NCBI GenBank assembly: GCA_965230045.1
Contig: OZ245940.1
Span: forward strand, 2,666,001 to 2,730,000
Length of the DNA: 64,000 bases
Direction of reading: 5' to 3'
From: G963662905 sp965230045
Lineage (GTDB): Bacteria > Bacteroidota > Bacteroidia > Bacteroidales > WRLA01
In this document: positions 46,036 to 55,287 of the stretch, one piece after another
Layout: each line of letters begins with the position of its first letter
Position numbering within the stretch: the stretch's first letter is position 1
Translations under genes and position numbers: made by a program
The notes under the pieces: generated by a model
Database searches by the model: none
What the model saw: the letters and a program-made list of their open reading frames with translations, nothing else
What the model was told of the DNA's origin: nothing

Positions 46036-46159
46036 TTTTCTTCTACCATCCAGACTTTACTGTCGGCACCTGAATTGCACAGGTTCAGTCCCGGAAACAA
46101 CATCCGGGAGTCGCGGACTATAACCGCCGGTCGGGAATTTCACCCTGCCCCGAAGAAAA
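46036..46159 (-). promoter_or_regulatory. FMN riboswitch (RFN element)
   Basis: The minus strand carries the RFN core in order: CTTCGGGGCAGGGTGAAATT, CCCGACCGGCGGTTATAGTC, CGCGACTCCCGGATG, CCGGGACTGAACCTG, TTCAGGTGCCGACAG and TAAAGTCTGGATGGTAGAAG. The closing stem P1 pairs TTTTCTTC with GAAGAAAA (eight bases). The internal stems CCCGGATG/CCGGG and CCTGTGCAATTCAGG are intact. This is the standard FMN aptamer, which binds FMN and lowers expression of the following gene, here a TonB-dependent receptor. Confidence 0.93.
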
Positions 46160-46252
46160 TATATTTTGCAGAACGTATGCTGTTGTTATTCGGCTGCAAA
46201 TGTAACTGCTTTTTTGAAATTTCAAAAATTATTTCTCCAAACAGCTCCTGTT

Positions 46253-47653
46253 CTAGTTATTCACTTTTACGACACGGAAGCCTACATCTGCGCTCATGCT
46301 TTCTTTGGGTAAATGGTTTCTTTTGGTGCAGCGGCATTGATTGGCATCATCTTTATAGGAGCCTCCACGTACAACAGCTTCCGATCCAAAGGTGGGTCCA
46401 GTAGGGTCTTTTGATGGGCTAACCGAATAATAATCAGCGCCATAATAATCCATGCACCATTCTGCAACATTGCCACTCATGTCGTAGATTTGCAGTTTGT
46501 TCTGCAGTTTTTCGGATATCATATGCGTTTTTCCAGAGCTGTTGCCTGCATACCATGCACATTCATCAGGATCGTCGCTGCCGGAATAAATATAATCAGA
46601 GAGCATCTGGCCATCCCGCGATGCATATTCCCATTCGGCTTCAGTAGGTAAGCTCCAGTCATAATGCAAGGCATAAAAATAAGCTCCGTACCAACTGACA
46701 AATGTTACCGGGTGGTCTTCCAAATGCAGTTTTGGGATAAATTGATTATTTGAATATTCAATAGGGCAGTCCATATTGCTGATATCCAGATATTGGTATC
46801 CATCAATGATACAATCTGCCGGGCTTTCAATTTCATTAAGGAATTGGGCATATTGATACGCTGTGATTTCATATTTCGAGATCTGATAATAGCTTAATTT
46901 AACAGGATGTAGCGGTTTTTCGTCTGCATCGCCCTTTTCGTTGCCCATTTGAAATGTGCGCGAATTGACCGGCATAAAACCGGTTGTGGGATATGTGCCT
47001 GGCAGTGTGCCTACATAAATAATATCGGGTGAATAAACCGTATCAGAGCCATAATCGTTCATGACTTTGAATGTTACGCTGTAAACTCCGTTTTCCTCAA
47101 AAGTATAGAGCGGGTTTTGTTCCCGGCTGTTTTTACCATTACTGAATATATAGATCCAGCTTGTTGGGCTGTTTAGGGAGGTGTCTGTAAATTGCACCTG
47201 CAGTGGGGCCATACCTTGATCAGGTGTGTATGTAAATCCTGCAACAGGGGGGATGCCGGGCGGGATGACCTTTACCCAAACGCTGTCGGTAGTAAAGTTG
47301 CCCAGATTATTTATACTGGAAGCCGTAAAGAGGTGCATGCCCAGGCGTTCATCATTTGAAGCCTTCCAGGTATGGATATAGGGCGCCATATCATCCGTGC
47401 CAATCAGATCGCCTTCGTGATAAAATTCAATTTTGCGAACCTCTCCCACATAATCAGTTGCATTGACAGTAATTGTGAGCCTGCCGCCGGTAACAACTTT
47501 GGAATCGAGCCCCGGATTGGTTATCATGCAGGTGGGATAATAATTATCCGGATCGTAATTATAGTTGTCGTCCTCTTTTGCGCAGGAGTAGAGCAATATA
47601 AAAGATATAATAAGAAGTATTCCTGCTTTCCATAAATGCGTAATGAATTTCAT
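46253..47653 (-). CDS. SUMF1/formylglycine-generating-enzyme-like lipoprotein with PKD domain
   Basis: A 466-residue predicted lipoprotein with lipobox LLYSC (Cys24). An Ig-like domain (about 38-130, IEFYHEGDLIGTDDMAPYIH) and a PKD domain (about 137-215, AGFTYTPDQGMAPLQVQFTD) precede an FGE/SUMF1-type sulfatase-modifying domain (about 225-466: QMGNEKGDADEKPLHPV, SLPTEAEWEYASRDG, MSGNVAEWCMDYYG, VVRGGSYKDD, ADVGFRV). The FGE Cys pair used for sulfatase activation is not evident in the expected place, so it is probably one of the many non-enzymatic SUMF1-fold binding proteins. It lies upstream on the same strand as the receptor but is separated by the riboswitch leader. Confidence 0.8.
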   Translation of the reverse strand: MKFITHLWKAGILLIISFILLYSCAKEDDNYNYDPDNYYPTCMITNPGLDSKVVTGGRLTITVNATDYVGEVRKIEFYHEGDLIGTDDMAPYIHTWKASNDERLGMHLFTASSINNLGNFTTDSVWVKVIPPGIPPVAGFTYTPDQGMAPLQVQFTDTSLNSPTSWIYIFSNGKNSREQNPLYTFEENGVYSVTFKVMNDYGSDTVYSPDIIYVGTLPGTYPTTGFMPVNSRTFQMGNEKGDADEKPLHPVKLSYYQISKYEITAYQYAQFLNEIESPADCIIDGYQYLDISNMDCPIEYSNNQFIPKLHLEDHPVTFVSWYGAYFYALHYDWSLPTEAEWEYASRDGQMLSDYIYSGSDDPDECAWYAGNSSGKTHMISEKLQNKLQIYDMSGNVAEWCMDYYGADYYSVSPSKDPTGPTFGSEAVVRGGSYKDDANQCRCTKRNHLPKESMSADVGFRVVKVNN

Positions 47654-48033
47654 TGTATGCTGTGATTGGTTTTTGTAAGCCTAAAGGTACAAAAAATTTT
47701 TAATGAACAGCTGTTTGTTGCATAATTTATAGTAAAATTTATTGGCAAGTATTTCCGGTGATTTTTTTGTGATGATGAATATTTAATTTATACTATTACA
47801 TTATATTGTTATAAATATCTGTAGTATAGTAATTTATAAAGATAGCTTTCCTGTTGAGGCAGTTTTTTTCCCGGATGGCCATCCTGTAATACAATTTTAT
47901 TTCCAAATATTAGTTTAGTTTGCTGTAAGGATGAAGCAGGAATAGAGTGGGGATATTGTTACCGTCTTATTAAAGTCATGTAATATGAATTCGGGTAAAT
48001 AGATACGCATACATCAATAATTAAAACAGCTAT
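47654..48033. other. 380-base AT-rich intergenic region, divergent promoters
   Basis: It separates the SUMF1-like gene (minus) from the disrupted T9SS-protein gene (plus). TACCTTTA on the minus strand near 47681 resembles a -7 box. A short palindrome GGATGGCCATCC lies near 47874. No coding frame, RNA gene or repeat of the array type was seen. Confidence 0.4.
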
Positions 48034-48384
48034 ATGAAAAAATCAGCATTTTCACTTTTAATGGGGCTTTTTGTTGTGATGAGCTCTTTTGCGCAGGAAT
48101 CATTTATGCGAAAATTTGAGAATGAGGGACAGCAATGGCCCTTAACTCTTGCTTCAAAAGGCGACTTTTATTATTATACTGAATATATTCACAATAAAAG
48201 TGACAGTATTTATGGTACGAAGGTTTATTTGATTGATTTGTTTGGGCAAGTAATAAAGGAATGCTTTTTAGAGGGTGAAAGCTCAGCTTTTTTTCCGTTC
48301 AATATCGATAATGAAATATATTTAATTGGTACTGAGAAAGATAATGACACATCATTTTATTATGTTCAGAGGCACTTGACCTAA
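48034..48384 (+). pseudogene. 5' fragment of a T9SS-sorted secreted protein gene, cut by IS1380
   Basis: It encodes a signal peptide (ending MSSFAQ) and 95 further residues homologous to the N-terminal parts of the secreted proteins at 52504 and 55288. The native frame ends at codon CAC (48373) plus the target site TTGA (48376-48379); the last two codons and stop (TTG ACC TAA) are made at the insertion junction. Joined to the fragment at 50071 by removing the IS and one target copy, the frame continues as Q-R-H-L-R-N-D without interruption. As it stands the product would lack its body and sorting domain. Confidence 0.9.
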
Positions 48385-50070
48385 ATTATTCATAAACCAA
48401 AAAAAAATAGGGAAATTTGTGCGATACCTCATTGATATTCAGTATCTTTATGTCGGCAAACAAAAACAAAAATCCCTATGGCTAAAAATACAAAGAATAT
48501 TTCAAACAGTGGCACAAAACCACAGGAAATTACACAAAAGAGCCTTTTTCCTCTCACCAGTTCAAATGGCAAAAAGGTTGAGGTTAACTTTACTTTGAAA
48601 AAGACATCAAGTGATGGCGGCCTATTATTGCTTCGCGAAGTAGAAAAACAGCTTGGTTTAATCGACAGCCTTGCAGGCTGCATTGAAGACCCCCGCAACC
48701 AAAGTTATGTCAAGCACAGCACAAAACGCCTTCTAAGCCAGCGTATTATGCAAATTGCTGCAGGCTTTGAAGATGCAAATGACTGCAATGCGCTCAGGGA
48801 CGATGAGGTAGTTAAGGTATGCTGTGAGACTACAGAAAGCCTTTCAGCCCAGCCTACAATGAGTCGTTTTGAGAATCAAATCACGGCTTCTCAGAACTAC
48901 AAAATGGCCAAGGTCTTTGTAGATAAATTTATCGCTTCCTATGACCACGAACCAAAAATTATTATACTTGATTCTGACGATACAAGCAGCTTAACATATG
49001 GTAATCAGCAGCTTACCATGTTCAATAATTACTACGGGGACTATTGCTATATGCCTTTGCACATATATGAAGGCTTTTCGGGCAAGCTGGTAACCACTAT
49101 CCTCAAACCTGGCCGCCGCAGCAAAAGCCTTGATGTTTTTTCGATCCACAAACGCATCATAAGCTACCTGCGCCAGCATTGGCCCAACACGATGATCATC
49201 CTTAGGGGCGACAGCCATTTTTGTTCCAAAGAGTTTATGGAGTGGGCAAGGGAGAGCCATAGGGTTGAATTTATCACAGGGCTCAGTGGCAATTCTGTTT
49301 TAAACCAAAAGGCCAAAATAACCATAGAAAGCGCCAAAAAAAACTTCCAACAGTCGGGTACACCAGTGAAACGTTATCATAGCTTTCAATATCAGGCATC
49401 CAGTTGGGCTTTTGCCGAACGAGTGGTAGTCAAAGTAGAAGTAAGCAGCATGGGGACAAATGTAAGGTATATTGTCAGCAGCCTGCAAAATGTTCGTGCC
49501 AAGGCGCTTTACGAACAAGGATATTGCGCAAGGGGCGCAGCCGAATTGCGTATCAAAGAACATAAAACATACCTTAAGTCGGACAGGATGTCCTGCAACA
49601 GCTTTAAGGCCAATCAGTTCAGGTTGTTTTTGCATTCTGCTGCTTATGTCCTGATGCACAGCTTGCAAAGCATGGCGTTAGTAGGGACAGAGTTTGCTAA
49701 AGCAACTATGAAAACACTTCAATTGAAGCTGATCAAAGTAGCTGCCCGGATCAAAGTACTGAAATCAAAAATTAAAATAGAGCTGCCTGCAGAATTTTAC
49801 AGCGACCGGGTGTTTATGAAATGCTTTAAGAAATTTGAAACCCTAAGGATTTAGGCCAAAATTCGGTAAGCTAATGTTCTTCAACATCTTGATGTCAAAT
49901 AAAATTATCAGTGGGCTTTACTGAAAAGCCCAAATAGGAAAATTATGCTCATAAGCTATGTGATTAGGGTAAATATATAGAAATTTAAGCGATTATTCTT
50001 GATTCGCAATGCCTGACCTTGCTCGATTAAAAAATTTTGCCTGTTTTTGGGAGTTTATGAATTAAACAGG
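48380..50070 (+). mobile_element. IS1380-family insertion sequence, 1691 bp
   Basis: Left end CCTAAATTATTCATAAAC and right end, complemented, CCTGTTTAATTCATAAAC match at 14 of 18 bases. Flanking sites are TTGA (48376-48379) and TTAA (50071-50074), a 4-bp duplication with one change. The size and single transposase gene fit IS1380. A hairpin GGGCTTT/AAAGCCC lies at about 49913-49931 after the transposase gene. The element interrupts a T9SS-protein gene. Its ends resemble those of three miniature elements in this window. Confidence 0.9.
48478..49854 (+). CDS. IS1380-family transposase
   Basis: A 458-residue DDE transposase. The catalytic acids appear in KIIILDSDDTSSLTYG, MIILRGDSHFCSKEF and, for the Glu, AAELRIKEHKTYLKSDRMSC. 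The segment NYYGDYCYMPLHIYEG is typical of the family, whose members resemble eukaryotic piggyBac transposases in their use of short target sites. The frame is complete with no visible damage, so the element may still be active. It is transcribed in the same direction as the gene it interrupts. Confidence 0.92.
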   Translation: MAKNTKNISNSGTKPQEITQKSLFPLTSSNGKKVEVNFTLKKTSSDGGLLLLREVEKQLGLIDSLAGCIEDPRNQSYVKHSTKRLLSQRIMQIAAGFEDANDCNALRDDEVVKVCCETTESLSAQPTMSRFENQITASQNYKMAKVFVDKFIASYDHEPKIIILDSDDTSSLTYGNQQLTMFNNYYGDYCYMPLHIYEGFSGKLVTTILKPGRRSKSLDVFSIHKRIISYLRQHWPNTMIILRGDSHFCSKEFMEWARESHRVEFITGLSGNSVLNQKAKITIESAKKNFQQSGTPVKRYHSFQYQASSWAFAERVVVKVEVSSMGTNVRYIVSSLQNVRAKALYEQGYCARGAAELRIKEHKTYLKSDRMSCNSFKANQFRLFLHSAAYVLMHSLQSMALVGTEFAKATMKTLQLKLIKVAARIKVLKSKIKIELPAEFYSDRVFMKCFKKFETLRI

Positions 50071-51204
50071 TTAAGGAATGACTTGACGATTGATGGGGTG
50101 CATCGGATTAGAATTAAAGAGCCCTGGGTTTATGAGAGTTCTGAATTTCCTCCTTACATCAACCCGGACGGAAGTATTGGCTCTGTGATAATCTACAGAT
50201 ATTCAGTGCTTTCTGGTTCGACTGGATATTTTGATGCGGCTGAATTTGTCCGGTTCTTTCCGGAAACTGATTCGATTTGGAGCTATCCGGTTATTACAGA
50301 TTCATCATGGATGCAGGTTCCCCGCTATTTCCTTCATGACAATAACAAGAACTATGTCTATGGTGCTTCAAAACCATACTCAAATAGTTCGGTTGAACTT
50401 GTTGGCTTCGATGAAAATATGAATGTATTTAAAAGTTGTAAATTAGATGGTACTGGGGATAAAAAGATTGTAAACCCGGCAGGAATGATATTTGATGCTG
50501 AAAGAAATATTTTAATTGCAGGGACACATTCTTTTTATTCGAGCTCTCAAGTTGAACAAAATCACCTATATGTAGGAAAATATAGTCCGGATATGGATTT
50601 AATCTCAGAGAGGATGATTTATAATGTTATGGATTCTTCAAGCTATCCTGCTTATATTCAAGCTATAGTGATGAATAGCGAAGGAGATATTTTTATGGCC
50701 GGCCAACTGCATCATGACTATTTTTTTGGAAGTAGAGCCTTTATTATTAGTAAGTTAGATGGAAATCTAGATGTTTTATGGACGTATTTTATCCAAACCG
50801 TAGAGGGGTTGAAAATTATGGCACACAGCGTAAACCCAACATTAGATGGTGGATTTATATTAACATCGAGTGCGACCTATACTTCTCCCAATGCAAATTT
50901 TTCTGTTCTTTTCAAAATCCCCAACCAACCCATTACCACAAGTATAGAAGATGAGTACCTGAAAATTTCCCCAATCCTGATCAGCCCTAATCCCGGGCGC
51001 GGGCAAATGCGCATCGATCTGGGACCGCAGCTTGGTGCTTGCCAGCTCGAACTTTACGATATGGGAGCAAAGCTGGCTATCCAAACAGAAGTACAGGGAA
51101 CAGGCAATATCATCAATACCTCGGCTTTGCCTGCCGGCACTTATGTTTATAAAATTTCCAATGCAGCAGGTTTTGCTGAAAGCGGGAAATGGGTGAAGGA
51201 GTAA
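50071..51204 (+). pseudogene. 3' fragment of the T9SS-sorted secreted protein gene cut by IS1380
   Basis: It encodes about 377 residues: the body of the secreted protein (with strands such as NYVYGASKPYSNSSVELVGF and DGGFILTSSATYTSPN) and a C-terminal type A T9SS sorting domain starting about ISPILISPNPGRGQMRIDLG and ending SGKWVKE. The sorting domain is nearly the same in DNA sequence as those of the downstream paralogues. The open frame extends 24 bases into the IS, with an ATG at 50047, but such a product would lack a signal peptide. The restored full gene would be 491 codons, against 488 and 484 for its paralogues. Confidence 0.9.
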
Positions 51205-51230
51205 AAAAGCTAATTTTGATTGAATTTTAC

Positions 51231-51260
51231 TTGTATATGTGTAATATTTATGTAGATTTG
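51231..51260 (+). promoter_or_regulatory. Promoter of lipoprotein/secreted-protein pair A
   Basis: TTG at 51231-51233, a 19-base spacer and TAGATTTG at 51253-51260: an exact fit to the Bacteroidota consensus. The same layout recurs before pairs B and C. It implies an untranslated leader of roughly 180 bases. Confidence 0.65.
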
Positions 51261-51449
51261 TAATCAGCTTATTACGGAACTCAAAATTCAAAAAGATTTT
51301 AGAAGTGAATAGATCCGGTTTTATGGTATATAAATATCCCCTCCTCATTGGTTTAAGGGAAAATACAAAGGCTTTTCAGCCGGTTTTACATAAGTTGGTC
51401 TAGAATAGGAAATATAAGTAAATCAATTAAACAATTCAAAATCAACATA

Positions 51450-52436
51450 ATGAAAAATAAACTATTTCTATACGCAATTATTTTAATAGCAGGATTGAGT
51501 TCCTGTAAGAAAGATGAAATACAAAACACTACAGAACCATTAAGTAAAGAAGATTTAAATACAGAGGCCTTGATACTTGGGTTTAAAGATAAATTGCAGA
51601 ACAATAACTTTAAATCAGGAGAAACAATGAGCCTGAACGATGCCGTTTGGAATATGGAAGCCAGCCTGAATTATGATTATGCCCAGGCTGATGCCCAGCA
51701 CGAAAAGACCCTGCATTATACCGACTATTTTTACCTTCAGTTAAACAGTTCACAGGAAGCCGAACTGGATGAGATCAATGACGTACTGAACCAGATGGCA
51801 GATCAACTCTCCGTTCATTATCATGCAATAGGTGAAGAGAACAAATCCTTTATAGTTGGTGATGTGGGTTTGGTCATTGTTCAAAACAATATAGCGCAGC
51901 TAAGTATGGGCTCTGTTTTTGGTATTGATCCTGCAGGCAATTGCCCTCCTTTTGAAAACTGGGAGTGGTGGTATGCCTGGAGTGATGGGATATGCAGCGG
52001 CCCTAACCAAGGACAGTATTTGGACAGGAATGGAATGACCGAGCTTGAAAGCAGGTTGAACTCAAGTGATGGAGGTACTTTGCCTCCCGGAATGCACATA
52101 TACTATACAGATGTAGATTCCACTTTGATTGATGCAGTTTGGTATAACCTAATTGATGATGATGGAAATTACAGGATGTGGGTAAGTGAGTATAATCAGT
52201 GGGATCCTAATACGATTATTAACGATTGCTGTTCGCCGGAAACCTGGCAGTATTATCTTGATGAAGCAGACCTTATAATTAACAATGAATTCAGGCCATA
52301 TGGCAAAGTTTTTATTGATGTGGATGTCTCTTATACAACAACTACTGTTGGAGGCGTGTTTGAAATGAAAATTTATACCTATAACCCTAAATATGGGATT
52401 AAACATTATGGAACACACCCTATAATCATTTTATAA
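51450..52436 (+). CDS. Array lipoprotein A (unknown family)
   Basis: A 328-residue predicted lipoprotein with signal peptide and lipobox AGLSSC (Cys19). I do not recognise the family. Residues 1-about 158 are almost the same as in lipoproteins B and C, also at DNA level; after GSVFG the sequence diverges sharply although scattered motifs remain (WEWWYA, GTLPPGMHIYY). It contains many acidic and aromatic residues and no catalytic motif. It is the first gene of a two-gene unit with the secreted protein at 52504, 67 bases downstream. The surface location and pairing suggest that it contacts that protein; this is inference. Confidence 0.7.
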   Translation: MKNKLFLYAIILIAGLSSCKKDEIQNTTEPLSKEDLNTEALILGFKDKLQNNNFKSGETMSLNDAVWNMEASLNYDYAQADAQHEKTLHYTDYFYLQLNSSQEAELDEINDVLNQMADQLSVHYHAIGEENKSFIVGDVGLVIVQNNIAQLSMGSVFGIDPAGNCPPFENWEWWYAWSDGICSGPNQGQYLDRNGMTELESRLNSSDGGTLPPGMHIYYTDVDSTLIDAVWYNLIDDDGNYRMWVSEYNQWDPNTIINDCCSPETWQYYLDEADLIINNEFRPYGKVFIDVDVSYTTTTVGGVFEMKIYTYNPKYGIKHYGTHPIIIL

Positions 52437-52458
52437 TCAATTCAAATTGTTAAATAAT

Positions 52459-52487
52459 CCGGGATGACAATACTTTTGTCGTCCCGG
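52459..52487 (+). promoter_or_regulatory. Intercistronic hairpin, pair A
   Basis: CCGGGATGAC, 9-base loop, GTCGTCCCGG: a 10-bp stem with one wobble pair in the 67-base gap between lipoprotein and secreted-protein genes. No T run follows. Pairs B and C have a hairpin of other sequence at the same place. Confidence 0.6.
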
Positions 52488-52503
52488 AAAATCTGCTATA
52501 TCT

Positions 52504-53970
52504 ATGAAAAAATATTTTTTCTTAATAATTATAATTTGGTTTATTTTGTTTTCTGCTAAATCCCAAAACAGTTTTATTAAAAAGATTAAAGATAAAGATT
52601 ATGTTCAAGGAATAGTAAGCGCTAATAGTATTGGTGATACATATTATCTTACAGAAGGATTGGCTGAGTATTATACACTGACTCGAACTTGCCGGGTATA
52701 TCAGCTGGATCAGTTTGGGGAAATATTAAATATGCGCTGGTTTCATGATGGCCATAGTGCTTTAGAGTCATTTGTTCGGGACGGGCAATATTATACGGTG
52801 GGGGTGTTGATTAAAGAAGACAGTAACTCATATTATTGCATCCGGCAATATAATGAAAGTCTGGAAGTTGTTAAGGAATATCTCTATCCGGCTGTTAAGT
52901 ATTACGGCTTATCAAAAATGAGCAGTCCGAAATTCTTAAAAGATGGTAGCCTGGCTTTTGTTGCATCGCTGGAAAAAGATTCAACGAATATTTTAGGAGA
53001 AGTTGTATTGGATTTTGTTGTGATTGATTCGGCATTAGCTGAAATAACAAAAAGGAAAACTTACGATCCTGATCGTTTTTGCAATGCACAGGATTTTATT
53101 GGTTTTAATGATAATCTGCTTGGTATCGTTACCGGGTTTCCTGATGATTCACTCCTGGCCAACCGTACAAAAACAAAAATAATGGTTTTTGACAAGAACC
53201 TCAATCTATTGGATACCCTGGGTTTTTATGGTGTTGAAAGACCTTATTTCAGGTATAACAATTCTATGGTAGCTCCAACAGAAAACTCTGTTTATATGTC
53301 GGGTCGGCATATGGGTGGGGCATGTCCTCATTCCATTTCTGTTCTTAAAATGAACACTCAATACGAAATTATTGATGAGGCGGATATTTATTGCGCCACG
53401 GTTGATACTTCCGTTTTTACTGCTGGGTTTAATAGCCTGGACAGCCGTGACCCAAAAGAGCTATTTGTTGGAGGTACATTGTTGGTAGATCCTTATTTGC
53501 CCGGGCGGGCTGTTTTGGCCAAAATAGATTCGTCTTTGAATATTGATTGGATGTATTTTTATTGCGATGGAGGGGAATTTGTTGTGAGGGACAAACATGC
53601 AACCTCAGATGGGGGTTGTTTAATGGCATTGGTCTATGATTTGAATGAAAGGGCATGTAACAGCCTAATTATCAAAGTTGACAATAACGGCCTCATCACC
53701 TCCCTCCACGAAGCTGAGGATGGATTTTCGATCTCCCCAATCCTCATCAGCCCCAACCCGGGAAAGGGGCAAATGCGCATCGACCTGGGGCCACAGCTTG
53801 GCGCTTGCCAGCTCGAACTTTACGATATGGGAGCAAAGCTGGCTATCCAAACAGAAGTGCAGGGAACAGGCAATATCATCAATACCTCGGCTTTGCCTGC
53901 CGGCACTTATGTTTATAAAATTTCCAATGCAGCAGGTTTTGCTGAAAGCGGGAAATGGGTGAAGGAGTAA
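52504..53970 (+). CDS. T9SS-sorted secreted protein A of the array
   Basis: A 488-residue exported protein. Signal peptide 1-20 (ending SAKSQ, then NSFI as in its paralogues). The body (about 21-410) has recurring strands such as GDTYYLTEG, DGSLAFVASLEKD and TSDGGCLMALVYD that suggest a beta-propeller-like fold of no named family. The last 75 residues are a type A T9SS sorting domain (SISPILISPNPGKGQMRIDL to SGKWVKE), so the protein should be exported and attached to the surface. It pairs with lipoprotein A. The body is only distantly similar to the B/C and IS-disrupted paralogues, while the sorting domain is nearly identical to theirs. Confidence 0.78.
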   Translation: MKKYFFLIIIIWFILFSAKSQNSFIKKIKDKDYVQGIVSANSIGDTYYLTEGLAEYYTLTRTCRVYQLDQFGEILNMRWFHDGHSALESFVRDGQYYTVGVLIKEDSNSYYCIRQYNESLEVVKEYLYPAVKYYGLSKMSSPKFLKDGSLAFVASLEKDSTNILGEVVLDFVVIDSALAEITKRKTYDPDRFCNAQDFIGFNDNLLGIVTGFPDDSLLANRTKTKIMVFDKNLNLLDTLGFYGVERPYFRYNNSMVAPTENSVYMSGRHMGGACPHSISVLKMNTQYEIIDEADIYCATVDTSVFTAGFNSLDSRDPKELFVGGTLLVDPYLPGRAVLAKIDSSLNIDWMYFYCDGGEFVVRDKHATSDGGCLMALVYDLNERACNSLIIKVDNNGLITSLHEAEDGFSISPILISPNPGKGQMRIDLGPQLGACQLELYDMGAKLAIQTEVQGTGNIINTSALPAGTYVYKISNAAGFAESGKWVKE

Positions 53971-53996
53971 AAAAGCTAATTTTGATTGAATTTTAC

Positions 53997-54026
53997 TTGT
54001 ATATGTGTAATATTTATGTAGTTTTG
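53997..54026 (+). promoter_or_regulatory. Promoter of pair B
   Basis: TTG at 53997-53999, 19 bases, TAGTTTTG at 54019-54026. Same layout as pair A. Confidence 0.65.
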
Positions 54027-54102
54027 TAATCACATTAGTACGGAATTCAAAATTCAAAAAGATTGTAGAAGTGAATAGATCCGGTTTTATGGTATATAAA
54101 TA

Positions 54103-54110
54103 CCCCCCCC
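54103..54110 (+). repeat. Poly-C run of 8 in the leader of lipoprotein B
   Basis: TATAAATA followed by eight C and TCAG, about 105 bases before the lipoprotein start codon and inside the predicted untranslated leader. The pair A leader has ATCCCCTCCTCA here instead. Confidence 0.8.
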
Positions 54111-54215
54111 TCAGTGGTTTAAAGGGAAATACAAAGGCTTTTCAGCCGGTTTTACATAAGTTGGTCTAGAATAGGAAATATAAGTAAATCAATTAAACAA
54201 TTCAAAATCAACATA

Positions 54216-55223
54216 ATGAAAAATAAACTATTTCTATACGCAATTATTTTAATAGCAGGATTGAGTTCCTGTAAGAAAGATGAAATACAAAACACTACAG
54301 GGTCATTAAGTAAAGAAGATTTAAACACAGAGGCCTTGATACTTGGGTTTAAAGATAAATTGCAGAACAATAACTTTAAATCCGGAGAAACAATGAGCCT
54401 GAACGATGCTGTTTGGAATATGGAAGCCAGCCTGAATTATGATTATGCCCAGGCTGATGCCCAGCACGAAAAGACCCTGCATTATACCGACTATTTTTAC
54501 CTTCAGTTAAACAGTTCACAGGAAGCCGAACTGGATGAGATCAATGATGTGCTGAACCAGATGGCAGATCAACTCTCCGTCCGGTATCATGCAATAGGTG
54601 AAGAGAACAAATCCTTTATAGTTGGCGATGTGGGTTTGGTCAATGTTCAAAATAATATAGTGCAGCTAAGTATGGGCTCTGTTTTTGGTGTTAATTCGGC
54701 TAATGATCCAGATCCATTTGAAAGTTGGGAATGGTGGTATGCTCTTGGAGAAGAAGGTATTTGCAATGGGCCATGCGTTGGTCAGTTTATTGGCAGAGAC
54801 GCTACAACTGAGTTGGAAAGTAAATTAAACCCAGTACATACTGGTACTTTGCCTCCGGGAATGCATATTTATTATTCTAATATTATTTCTGTAACTGTAA
54901 ATGTGTTCGCGGATGATTTATTAAATCCAAATGACCCTACACCGGGTGATAATATAGTAGATTATAGAGCTTGGTGTACTATTTCTGATGCAGCTGGAAA
55001 TTATCCTGATTGTGTTTCTCCAGTGGATTGGAATTTTTATTTGGAGCAAGCACAAATATTTATCGATCAAAATAATCCGGGAGGAGGCCGGATTTTATCT
55101 AATTTTGATGTTGAGCATGAACTTATGTATCTAGGTACATTAGAATATAAAATGAATGAACATCTTTACACCATAAAATATGGGGTAAAACATTATACCT
55201 ATAGCCCTATAGGTGTCTTGTAA
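54216..55223 (+). CDS. Array lipoprotein B (unknown family)
   Basis: A 335-residue predicted lipoprotein, lipobox AGLSSC (Cys19). Its N-terminal half is nearly the same as lipoprotein A, and the C-terminal half differs (for example GVNSANDPDPFESW, NVFADDLLNPNDPTPGDNIV and CVSPVDWNFYLEQAQIFID). It matches lipoprotein C in every residue. The first gene of unit B, it precedes secreted protein B by 64 bases with a hairpin between them. No known domain was recognised. Confidence 0.7.
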   Translation: MKNKLFLYAIILIAGLSSCKKDEIQNTTGSLSKEDLNTEALILGFKDKLQNNNFKSGETMSLNDAVWNMEASLNYDYAQADAQHEKTLHYTDYFYLQLNSSQEAELDEINDVLNQMADQLSVRYHAIGEENKSFIVGDVGLVNVQNNIVQLSMGSVFGVNSANDPDPFESWEWWYALGEEGICNGPCVGQFIGRDATTELESKLNPVHTGTLPPGMHIYYSNIISVTVNVFADDLLNPNDPTPGDNIVDYRAWCTISDAAGNYPDCVSPVDWNFYLEQAQIFIDQNNPGGGRILSNFDVEHELMYLGTLEYKMNEHLYTIKYGVKHYTYSPIGVL

Positions 55224-55240
55224 ACAGTTTTGATATAATT

Positions 55241-55273
55241 AACAGGCCAATTAATTAAATGTGTTGGCCTGTT
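55241..55273 (+). promoter_or_regulatory. Intercistronic hairpin, pair B
   Basis: AACAGGCCAA, 13-base loop, TTGGCCTGTT: a perfect 10-bp stem immediately before the secreted-protein start. No T run. Confidence 0.6.
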
Positions 55274-55287
55274 CTAATCGTAAAATA

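Noticed and set aside
46253..47653. True sulfatase-activating formylglycine enzyme
   Set aside because: The fold is present but I could not find the expected active-site Cys pair, and no sulfatase gene is nearby.
48370..50200. Treating 48034-48384 and 50047-51204 as two independent genes
   Set aside because: The frames join exactly when the IS and one target copy are removed, and the joint product matches the paralogues in length and sequence.
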